Positions 1 to 8,704 of a DNA stretch of 34,231 nucleotides are shown piece by piece (position 1 is the stretch's first letter; each line of letters begins with the position of its first letter). The notes beneath the pieces were generated by a model that was not told the DNA's origin, did no database searches, and saw nothing but the letters and a program-made list of their open reading frames with translations. Location: positions 1-34,231 of the forward strand of contig JAIRMA010000016.1 of assembly GCA_031259085.1 (NCBI GenBank), written 5' to 3'. Both the position numbers and the translations under genes were made by a program. The stretch comes from Christensenellaceae bacterium (GTDB lineage Bacteria > Bacillota > Clostridia > Christensenellales > DTU072).

Positions 1-2
1 TT

Positions 3-2252
3 CTCTATAACAAATTGCTAAAAGAGCAAATGCTTCGCGTAACTAGAGCTAAAGTTTATAATGCCTTTAGGACTGCAGGACCTTTGTATTTACGCTTCTT
101 AAGAGATAAAAGTATTAAGCACGAAGAAATTATTATTGATCATAGTAATCCATCTGACGTGTCTATAGTGGTTGAGAACGTAGAGCAGGAAAAAAAAGAA
201 TTGACCGATGGAAACATTGAAGTGCTAATAAATTCTGATAAATCTCGCATTTCAAATAATTTAGCTGTTACTGAGGAAATATCTGTCCCTTTAACCCTAG
301 AAAATATGGTCGGTCAGGAAATATCTGGGAATTTAAAATTCAATCCAAAACAAGAAATAGACAATACACTTAATGTTACTAACGTTAGCAATCATGTTAT
401 AGATCTTCAAACCACAAATTCCGAAAAAATGTTAGCATATACCAAGCCTACTATTTGCTATGTAGATGGGAATATTATTAATCCAGTTAACTGGAGCTGG
501 GCACAGTTGTTCGTAGCGATTGTTAATCATATTTTAGAAAATAATTATCTAAGCACCGAGGAATTGAAAATTAAATCGCAAAATCGCTCTGGACTTTTTT
601 TATATGAACAAAAACCAGCAAGAGGTGTATCATATAAATTATCAAATGGATTGTGGCTGTATACGACTTATGACACAAATGGTATACTAAAGATTATTAA
701 GATGCTTTGTGCTCATTGTGAAATAGACCTAAATAAAGTTATTATAGGATACAAACATACAGAAAAAGCACAAGACAAAATCCCAACTAAAACAGACAAA
801 AATCATAAAATTAATCTAAAGACAATATCAAATTATACCGTTGATTCTACGATCATTGAAAAACTCAAAACCGTCATAATAGAAAATTTTCAGAATATGT
901 ATTATCGATTAGATGATTATATAGATTCAAATAAGTTTCGTAATTGTTGGGAACAAAAATATTCAAATGATGGCTTTACACTGCCAGTATCAGACAAAGA
1001 GCTAGATCAGCAGTTAATGGCATGCGGTATAACTTTTGAAAAAAAAGTTTATATCGTGTCAGACGAAACAAAGGAAAAAATCATGAGTTTAGCATCTGAG
1101 TATTTTGAAAGTGGTGCTAAAGTTATATTCTATTCTGAATTTTATTCTAAGAATGAAAATTGGTTAAATGAATCAAATATAGTTTCAATAGATATGTTAG
1201 TTGAAATTTTTCGCCAGGCATATAAAGGATTGAATTTAAATAAAGAATATTTCGGATACACAAGCGCTACTAATCTTCAGGCTTCAGTAAATGAAATTCT
1301 GCGTGTTTGGGATGATGATCTTATATCGATTAGTTTAGATACCTTAGTTGACCGCTTGCGGTTCATCCCAAGGGAGCGAATAACACAGACGCTCAATCGA
1401 TGTGCAGATTTTATTAAATCTAGTGATGAGATATTTACACAGATAAGTCGGATAAAAATTACTGATGAACAACGTGAGTATATTATAAATAAGGCAGTTG
1501 AATTGAGTAAAGATAACGGTTTCTTTACAATTAGCGACCTTTCACTAGATGAAATTATGAATCAATATCCAGATATGTCAGAATTAGCGGTTCAGAACGC
1601 CCTGTTCCAGATTTGTCTGTCAGACAAGTATAAAAAAAGAGGGAAATTTATATATTCTCAAGATCAAAAATTTAACTTGAAAGAATTGACACATGATAAT
1701 TTTAAAGAAAAAGATCAGTGTTTACTAAGCGATATCTTGAGTTTTATGGGTGAGTTTATTAATCCCCCAAGTCGCCAGGCAGCAATTGAATATGCTAACG
1801 CATATTGGGTTCAGATTGACAAGGGAGTATACGTGTCAGAAAAACTTGTAAATTTTGATGTTGAAAATTTAGATAATGAAATTGACGAAATATTAAAAGG
1901 AAGCAAATATTTGCCCTTGAAATCGTTTTGTACCATTATCCATTTAACGGACTGTGGCTATGGTTGGAACCAGTATCTGTTAGAATCTTACTGCCGCCGA
2001 TTTAGTTCCAAATTTCAATTTATTACCAACGGGCCTAATTCGCATATTGGCATAATTGCTCAAAAGGACTGCAAAATGAGCTATAAGGACATAGTTATTG
2101 ATGCTTTAACTAATGCGCCCATCAGTTCAGAGAAATTAGATAAAGAAAGAGCCTCAGAATTCCTTTTGGAAAATGGATACGCTAACAAGGCATTCGATGT
2201 CGAATCGGTATTAGAATACGCCAGAGCCAACCGTAAAAGGGGGCTTAATTAA
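3..2252 (+). CDS. Large unrecognised protein, first gene of the BREX operon in view (5' partial)
   Basis: The frame is open to the left edge. A TTG at 15 has no convincing ribosome site, so this is probably the C-terminal 750 residues of a longer protein. I do not recognise the family. Counting from the TTG, residues 1-45 are helical and basic, and about 45-135 is a low-complexity polar linker. About 142-250 is a compact domain (KPTICYVDGN, then NWSWAQLFVAIVNHI, then SNGLWLYTTYD) resembling a small domain I associate with Firmicutes proteins but cannot name. Residues 270-745 look like several helical, winged-helix-like modules. No Walker or methyltransferase motif is visible. The stop lies one base before the brxP start, so it is co-transcribed with the BREX genes. 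It could be a DNA-recognition or effector subunit; that role is inferred from position only. Confidence 0.75.
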   Translation, partial: LYNKLLKEQMLRVTRAKVYNAFRTAGPLYLRFLRDKSIKHEEIIIDHSNPSDVSIVVENVEQEKKELTDGNIEVLINSDKSRISNNLAVTEEISVPLTLENMVGQEISGNLKFNPKQEIDNTLNVTNVSNHVIDLQTTNSEKMLAYTKPTICYVDGNIINPVNWSWAQLFVAIVNHILENNYLSTEELKIKSQNRSGLFLYEQKPARGVSYKLSNGLWLYTTYDTNGILKIIKMLCAHCEIDLNKVIIGYKHTEKAQDKIPTKTDKNHKINLKTISNYTVDSTIIEKLKTVIIENFQNMYYRLDDYIDSNKFRNCWEQKYSNDGFTLPVSDKELDQQLMACGITFEKKVYIVSDETKEKIMSLASEYFESGAKVIFYSEFYSKNENWLNESNIVSIDMLVEIFRQAYKGLNLNKEYFGYTSATNLQASVNEILRVWDDDLISISLDTLVDRLRFIPRERITQTLNRCADFIKSSDEIFTQISRIKITDEQREYIINKAVELSKDNGFFTISDLSLDEIMNQYPDMSELAVQNALFQICLSDKYKKRGKFIYSQDQKFNLKELTHDNFKEKDQCLLSDILSFMGEFINPPSRQAAIEYANAYWVQIDKGVYVSEKLVNFDVENLDNEIDEILKGSKYLPLKSFCTIIHLTDCGYGWNQYLLESYCRRFSSKFQFITNGPNSHIGIIAQKDCKMSYKDIVIDALTNAPISSEKLDKERASEFLLENGYANKAFDVESVLEYARANRKRGLN

Positions 2253-2253
2253 T

Positions 2254-4542
2254 TTGTACTCCTACACTTATGACACCATGACAGGTGGGTTGCTTCTTAA
2301 TTTGGAACCAACAGGTTTTTCAAAAGAGCCACGTCCAGTTTATGCTACAGAACTAGATTTGCTCGGTTTTGACAAATATTGGAAGTATGACAAGCAGACA
2401 GATTATCCGTATCTGTGGGCTGAATTAAATAATTACTATTATCGCGGGAAATTGGTTGCTAAATTAAAAGGCGGGAATGCATTCACCGCCCCCGAAATTA
2501 TTATACCTAAAGGAGATGATAATGAATTCGTGATGCCAGAACCTAATGGTGATTCGCTTTGTCAAATTGACATTCAAGGGATGGTGGACGCTAATTATGG
2601 GATTCTTGAAATCATAGAGCAATACACAGTCAAGAAAATATTAGCCATATATGGTAAGCATAAAAACCATCTTGATTGTTTTCATGTAGCTTTCTCTGGT
2701 GGCAAGGATAGTTGTGTACTATTAGATCTTGTAAAAAAAACATTGCCTAAAGGTAGCTATGTTGTGGTTTTCGGCGATACAGCAATGGAATTTCCTGATA
2801 CGTATGATGTCGTACGTAAGACTAAAGAGATGTGTAGCAAGGAGAATATATCATTCAGTATTGCGAATTCGTCCTTGATGCCAGCAGAATCATGGAAATT
2901 ATTTGGACCTCCATCTCGAACATTGAGCTGGTGTTGTTCGGTTCATAAAAGTACTCCGCAAGTTCTAAAGCTCCGCGAGATAACAGGTAAACACAATTAT
3001 ACTGGCATGGCATTTGTTGGGATTCGCGCTCATGAGAGTAGTAACCGGGCAGAATATGAATACGAAAATTATGGAAATAAAGTTAAGGGACAATACATTT
3101 TTTATCCGATGTTAGAGTGGACTTCTGCAGAGGTTTATCTATATGCTTATTCTAACAATATTATCTTAAATGATGCGTACAAAAAGGGAAATTCACGCGC
3201 TGGTTGCTTGGTTTGTCCAAAGGCTGGTGGGGCTAGTGATTACATAAGGCGCATTACATATCCAGACAAGGTAGCGGAATATTTTAGGATAATTAGAGAA
3301 TCGTGTGATACATTTGACGATACTCGATTCTGTGAATACATGAACAAAGGCGAATGGAAATCGCGCGTTAATGGGTTGTACTTGAAAGGCACAATCAAAA
3401 AATACCGCGAGGATGTAACGGATGGAATAGTACGAATAACAGTTATCAACCCATTATCTGAATATAGGGAATGGATTAAAACTATGGACTGGGATATTCC
3501 GTTTACAGTTGAAAAAACTGACACTGGTTATATTGTTACTGTATCTGAAATTGATCTTAAAAGCAATCACCTAAAAGCGAAAATATTTAAACAAGTTTTC
3601 AAGAAAGCTGCTTATTGTGGAGCATGTGGTGTTTGTGCTGCAAACTGTAGGAATGGTTGTATTTCATTTGAAAATAAAACAATAAAGATAGATAATTGCA
3701 GACACTGTCTTGATTGTCACACGATTCCTGGAGGCTGTATTTTATATGATTCTTTAAAAATACCAAACGGAGGTGCAAAAATGCGGTCAATAAATTCGTT
3801 TGCTACTTTTCCACCAAAACCTGAGTGGTTAGTATCATTCTTCAACAACAAAGACGAATTTTTCAAGTTAAACTCACTCGGACCACAACAAGAAATAAAG
3901 TTCAAAGTGTTTTTAGTAGATGCTGGGTTATCTGTCAATAATCATTTCTCTAAATTTGCAGACTTAATATCCTTTATTGGATGGAGGACTGTGACATCAA
4001 TGGGACTCATTCTAATAAATCTAGTCGCGGCAAATCCCCAGATTGAGTGGTATGTTAAAAAATTAGATCTAGATCATACGTATTCACTAAAAGACGCGCA
4101 GAATATGTTAATGAGTGATGGTTTAAAGGAACGAAATGCGGCTGATGTTGCTAGAGCTTTTAAAAGGATTGTAGCGACTCCCTTAGGCACTGTTCTTAGG
4201 TTTGGTATTGTAACCGATGTTAATGAGATCATTCGTACACCATGCGTTACAATTGACCATCGAGTGATTCTTTATGGATTGTTTAAGTTTGCGGAGAAAT
4301 GTAACAATTATAAAGAATTTACACTTACTACGCTTGTTAACAATAAAATCGTTCGTGATGGAGTCAGCCCTACACGTATATTTGGAATTAAACGTGAGGC
4401 TATGGAAAACAACCTTTTAGGCCTCTCCGCAAAATATCCAGATTTCATATCTGTCTCTTTTACATATGATCTTGATAGCATATCATTGAGTAAGAATAAG
4501 ACCTCACAAGATGTGCTTAATCTCTTTATGGAGGATAATTAA
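2254..4542 (+). CDS. brxP: BrxP: PAPS-reductase-like protein of type 4 BREX
   Basis: 762 residues from a TTG start, chosen because AAAAGGGGG lies about ten bases upstream, inside the end of the preceding gene. The PP-loop ATP-pyrophosphatase signature SGGKDS is at 148-153. Cys227-Cys228 (WCCSVHK) and Cys318/Cys321 (GCLVC) form the CC...CxxC pattern that binds a [4Fe-4S] cluster in APS reductases and DndC-like enzymes. A second cysteine-rich block, C455-x2-C-x2-C-x3-C-x3-C469 and then C482-x2-C-x2-C488, is ferredoxin-like. The C-terminal 230 residues resemble DUF4007, a domain known beside PAPS-reductase genes. In type 4 BREX this gene replaces the methyltransferase found in other types. The probable job is sulfur-dependent DNA modification, inferred by analogy with DndC. 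It lies directly upstream of brxC. Confidence 0.88.
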   Translation: MYSYTYDTMTGGLLLNLEPTGFSKEPRPVYATELDLLGFDKYWKYDKQTDYPYLWAELNNYYYRGKLVAKLKGGNAFTAPEIIIPKGDDNEFVMPEPNGDSLCQIDIQGMVDANYGILEIIEQYTVKKILAIYGKHKNHLDCFHVAFSGGKDSCVLLDLVKKTLPKGSYVVVFGDTAMEFPDTYDVVRKTKEMCSKENISFSIANSSLMPAESWKLFGPPSRTLSWCCSVHKSTPQVLKLREITGKHNYTGMAFVGIRAHESSNRAEYEYENYGNKVKGQYIFYPMLEWTSAEVYLYAYSNNIILNDAYKKGNSRAGCLVCPKAGGASDYIRRITYPDKVAEYFRIIRESCDTFDDTRFCEYMNKGEWKSRVNGLYLKGTIKKYREDVTDGIVRITVINPLSEYREWIKTMDWDIPFTVEKTDTGYIVTVSEIDLKSNHLKAKIFKQVFKKAAYCGACGVCAANCRNGCISFENKTIKIDNCRHCLDCHTIPGGCILYDSLKIPNGGAKMRSINSFATFPPKPEWLVSFFNNKDEFFKLNSLGPQQEIKFKVFLVDAGLSVNNHFSKFADLISFIGWRTVTSMGLILINLVAANPQIEWYVKKLDLDHTYSLKDAQNMLMSDGLKERNAADVARAFKRIVATPLGTVLRFGIVTDVNEIIRTPCVTIDHRVILYGLFKFAEKCNNYKEFTLTTLVNNKIVRDGVSPTRIFGIKREAMENNLLGLSAKYPDFISVSFTYDLDSISLSKNKTSQDVLNLFMEDN

Positions 4543-4543
4543 A

Positions 4544-7500
4544 ATGAATAACGAATTTAAAAAGTACAGTGAATATTTTGATATAGATAAGAATTATTTT
4601 CCTTGTATAGATGATGCAGCAATTGAAGCAGGAGCTCCATGGAAAAATACATATCCGCATAAATCTTTCATTAACCTGTTGACAGAATTTGAGCGTGCGC
4701 TAAGCCGTAGAAATGATAAAAAGTCACTATGGGTTGAAGGCGCATATGGGACTGGCAAATCACAGTGTGTTTTTGCATTGCGTAGAATTCTTGAGGTGAC
4801 AGATCAAGAATTATCTGAATGGTGGGATACTAAAAGTCCTTTAAAACAGAAAACAGACCTTCGTGATCAACTAATAAAGCATAAGCGTGAGGGCATAGTA
4901 GTAGCACATCGTTATGGAGCTGGTGGAATCACATCCCCACAACAACTTGCATACAAAATACAAGAAAGTGTAAAAGAAGCTTTAATTAAACAAGAAATAA
5001 CTTACCGTGGTGAGGGAGCATTAAAAGGAAGTGCCATTAAATGGCTTCAAGATAAAGACAACAATGAATACGTAACTAAACTGCTGACAAACCCCCAAAA
5101 ACAATGGCGCGACATATTCTCACAATCATGCGCAGATGATTTGATAAGTTCTCTGGAAAAAAATGAAAACGTTGATGAAACGATCAAAAATATTTTATCA
5201 CTAGTTGATGCAGGGATTACCGCGCTAGATTTCAATGCTGATAGACTTGTCTCGTGGCTAAAGGATGTTATAGATAAAAACAAGACTAAAATCGTGCTAA
5301 TTTGGGATGAATTTTCCGACTATTTTAAAGAAAATAGCAATAGTCTTTCTGAGTTTCAAAAAATAGTCTCATTAGTGCAGGATAAGCCATTCTATTTTAT
5401 CGTGGTAACACACCAAGCACAGGATAATTACATTAAAAATTCAGCCCAGGATGATGCAAAAAAAATGCTAGATCGTTTTGTTTCAATCAAGATTGATTTG
5501 CCAGATAATACTGCATTTGATCTCATCGGCGATGCATTTAAAGTAAAGAGTGACGCTGAAAAAAGTTGGAATCAAATAATTGGTGCATTGGACGACCGAG
5601 TTTCTACAATAAAGGATAAGGTCATGGATATTGCGAAGATAGATAATCAAGAAACAATACAAAGAATCCTACCAATTCACCCAATGACTGCATTATTTTT
5701 AAAACATATTGCTGTAGCGTTTCAATCGAATCAACGGAGCATGTTTGATTATATAAAGTCAGGAAATAAAGATGACGACGAGAATTTTCAATGGTATATT
5801 GAAAATCATAGTCCAGATAAGGAGCCATTCTTGACAGTAGATATGTTATGGAATTTTTTCTATGATAAACAAATAGATAAACTGCAACCAGAGGTTAAAT
5901 CAATAGTTAATTTTTTTAAACAACACTCAAAAGGCATGTGCGATGACCACAAGCGAGTTTTGAAGGTAATACTAATTATGCAGTCTCTTGATCAACGTTT
6001 TAGTGGGGATATTGAACTTTTTAAAGCGACTGATCAAAATCTCAATTATGTATTCGAAGCTTCAGATTTTGGTGTGTCTAGAAGTATTGCTAAAAAAATG
6101 CGTCAAGATGGTATTCTAATATACAAAAAATCCAATAATATTAGTTATTATTTTGCTTCTGTACATTCTGGAGATCAAGCAGAAATTGATAAGAAAAAAG
6201 AAATGCTCAGGAATGCTCCAATTCACCAATATATCGTAGAAGCTGGAATGTCAAAAATCTTGAGTCTACCGAAAGCACTCTCGCTTAGATTTGAAGAAGA
6301 ACAAGATGGGGGGATCAAATCAATAATTAGCGCACTTGGTAATTTTAAAGATAGTCTGCTATTAATAAAACCTGAGAACTGGAAGTTTAAGGCTGTTATG
6401 GTGTTTGCTAAAGATGATAGTGGAGTAAAGAAATTACGTGAAAAAATCAAAGAAGCAGTAAAAGATGAACAATACAAACATAACATCTTTATAGACACAC
6501 AATCAACCCCACTCGGAGAAGAATTGCTAGAAGAATTTATTAATCATTATGCCGAATCGTCGTGTTATCAAGGGAATGATTCTTCCTTAGCGCTGGAATA
6601 TCTAAATAAAGCCTATGCCGTTTTAAATGAGAAATGGAAAAAAAATATCTGTAATGGAAAGTTTTTTGTATTTACACACTCAAAACCAGACGGAGTAGAG
6701 TTAAACGGCGAAAAGGAAGTTGCTGATTATCTCAAAAAGATTGTGCTAGAGAAGTTCCCATATATATTTGATTTTACCGATGGTTTAAAAGATCCTCAAT
6801 TACAACTTAATGTTAATAGAAAAATACCAGCAAAATCTGGCATTTCTTGCAACACTAGTGGTGTTGTGGCTGGGATTGAAGAAAAAATTCTAAAGGGTAT
6901 ATGGAATATTCCTAATTATTGGGAAGATCCTGCAAAAGATACTCATCCCATATCAATAATAAAAAAGGACTTAGATCACCTTATTGAAAATAAACTAGAT
7001 AATATTGGCCGTATTGCAATTAACGAAATATGCAGCTTTTTACAAGATAATTATGGCTTTTCGCGTAGTGATCTATCAATATTTCTCACTGGATTTTTAT
7101 TGAAAGAATATGCTCAAGAACCATATCGATATGGCGATTCAAATAATGGATATGCGACAATGACACATGATTATCTAATAGATATGATTGCTAACAATTT
7201 CAATCCAAAACTCCAAAAAACATTTATAGTCAAGATTACAGAAGAAGAAATGACTTTTTATAACTTTACTAAACAGTCTTGGGACGTAGATCTTGAAAAA
7301 TGTCCTACAATTACGTCTACAATGACTAAAGTTATTGAAAAAATGAAAAAATTGAAATTGCCTGTATGGTGTCTAGAATATATTGATGATGAGAATATAT
7401 TCTATGTTGTACAAAAGTACATCGAATTTGTACAAAGTGAGGGATCTCCTCAATATGATAAGGCAGTGGAAATTGGTAGAATTCTGGATAAATTAGGATT

Positions 7501-8704
7501 GTCAGAAAAATTAACTTCATTATTAACATACGAAAAATGTATGAAGGGCATGAATAAGTATTTAGAAGCATTTGAAAACGGAATTATTTTGGAGCTTGCT
7601 GAAGATATTGGAGCACATGATAAATTGATAGATGATATTTGTAATCTATTCAAGGTCAAGCACTCATCCTTATGGAAAAAGGAAATAGGGGAAAAAGAAA
7701 TTCAAACCTTACAGATTAAATATGGTATAGTTAAAGAAAGTAATAAAATCCTTGATGAGAAGGTGAACTCATTAAATGGTGCCTACAAAAAATGGAAAGA
7801 AAAGCTTAATTTCATAGGTATATCTGCTGATGCACTTAAAATAAAATATTCAGACCTTGCAGAAATCTTTGACTTGCTATTGAAAATTTGTAATTCTGAG
7901 GAACAAGATAAATTATCAGATTCTGAACTTAAGCAATTTTACAATGGACTACAGAGACATGCTGAAGAGCTCAAACGCATATTAGATGACCCTTACAAAG
8001 AATTTGCTGAAATTTACAAACTATATTTAGATGGTCTTAATAGCGATGAAATTTATCAGGTATATTTAAAAATTGAAAAGGAAACCACGTTTTTAAATTT
8101 AACAAAAAGTAATAGCAATAAACGCGTAAAAGATGTAGCTGATCAGTATCAAAAAGCCCAATCAAAGTCGGAGTTGCTTGAATTATGGAAGAAACCGACC
8201 AAATCTAAAGATCCAATTGATTGGTCTAAAAAACTGGGAATTCCTATTCTTTATTTGGTTGATCTAAATGAATTCGATAAAGCAAAAAAGACATTTGAGG
8301 TTTTAAATAATGTTAATGGACGATCTGATAACGAAATTAATGATGCAAAAAATTACTTGCTTTATACAACATTAATTACTACTGAATTTGATGATGAAAA
8401 GATAAACGATTTATTTAAAAAACACATCCTGGGATCGTACAGTATTTTACTAAAAGACATTGATGGAGTTAAAGAAAAACTTAAAGAAATTGAGATTGTT
8501 GATGGAGTTTATGGGTGGTATGAAAATCCAAAGATTAAAGAAAAAGTCAAGGAGCTTGCTTTACTCGAATATAATGCAGGAGGGAGTGATGATGTGATAA
8601 AAAAGATTAAACAAATGGATGATGAACTATTTAAAAGTCAAATGAGTAAGTTAGTAGAAAAGAACATGACCTTGGGAATTGAAATAATGGAGATTTTTCA
8701 TTAA
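4544..8704 (+). CDS. brxC: BrxC-type giant P-loop ATPase (type 4 BREX)
   Basis: 1386 residues from ATG 4544, preferred over an in-frame ATG at 4511 because GGAGG sits nine bases upstream and because 4511 would overlap brxP. Walker A GAYGTGKS is at residues 66-73 and a Walker B-like LIWDEF ends at about 257 (Asp255-Glu256), with a sensor-like VVTHQAQ shortly after. The rest is mainly charged and helical, with coiled-coil-like stretches in the last 400 residues. Size, N-terminal P-loop and position between brxP and pglZ fit the BrxC/PglY ATPases required for BREX defence and modification. Its stop overlaps the pglZ start by one base (TAATG), indicating translational coupling. The type 4 assignment comes from the operon as a whole; the remote family is recognised by layout more than by motif. 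Confidence 0.85.
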   Translation: MNNEFKKYSEYFDIDKNYFPCIDDAAIEAGAPWKNTYPHKSFINLLTEFERALSRRNDKKSLWVEGAYGTGKSQCVFALRRILEVTDQELSEWWDTKSPLKQKTDLRDQLIKHKREGIVVAHRYGAGGITSPQQLAYKIQESVKEALIKQEITYRGEGALKGSAIKWLQDKDNNEYVTKLLTNPQKQWRDIFSQSCADDLISSLEKNENVDETIKNILSLVDAGITALDFNADRLVSWLKDVIDKNKTKIVLIWDEFSDYFKENSNSLSEFQKIVSLVQDKPFYFIVVTHQAQDNYIKNSAQDDAKKMLDRFVSIKIDLPDNTAFDLIGDAFKVKSDAEKSWNQIIGALDDRVSTIKDKVMDIAKIDNQETIQRILPIHPMTALFLKHIAVAFQSNQRSMFDYIKSGNKDDDENFQWYIENHSPDKEPFLTVDMLWNFFYDKQIDKLQPEVKSIVNFFKQHSKGMCDDHKRVLKVILIMQSLDQRFSGDIELFKATDQNLNYVFEASDFGVSRSIAKKMRQDGILIYKKSNNISYYFASVHSGDQAEIDKKKEMLRNAPIHQYIVEAGMSKILSLPKALSLRFEEEQDGGIKSIISALGNFKDSLLLIKPENWKFKAVMVFAKDDSGVKKLREKIKEAVKDEQYKHNIFIDTQSTPLGEELLEEFINHYAESSCYQGNDSSLALEYLNKAYAVLNEKWKKNICNGKFFVFTHSKPDGVELNGEKEVADYLKKIVLEKFPYIFDFTDGLKDPQLQLNVNRKIPAKSGISCNTSGVVAGIEEKILKGIWNIPNYWEDPAKDTHPISIIKKDLDHLIENKLDNIGRIAINEICSFLQDNYGFSRSDLSIFLTGFLLKEYAQEPYRYGDSNNGYATMTHDYLIDMIANNFNPKLQKTFIVKITEEEMTFYNFTKQSWDVDLEKCPTITSTMTKVIEKMKKLKLPVWCLEYIDDENIFYVVQKYIEFVQSEGSPQYDKAVEIGRILDKLGLSEKLTSLLTYEKCMKGMNKYLEAFENGIILELAEDIGAHDKLIDDICNLFKVKHSSLWKKEIGEKEIQTLQIKYGIVKESNKILDEKVNSLNGAYKKWKEKLNFIGISADALKIKYSDLAEIFDLLLKICNSEEQDKLSDSELKQFYNGLQRHAEELKRILDDPYKEFAEIYKLYLDGLNSDEIYQVYLKIEKETTFLNLTKSNSNKRVKDVADQYQKAQSKSELLELWKKPTKSKDPIDWSKKLGIPILYLVDLNEFDKAKKTFEVLNNVNGRSDNEINDAKNYLLYTTLITTEFDDEKINDLFKKHILGSYSILLKDIDGVKEKLKEIEIVDGVYGWYENPKIKEKVKELALLEYNAGGSDDVIKKIKQMDDELFKSQMSKLVEKNMTLGIEIMEIFH

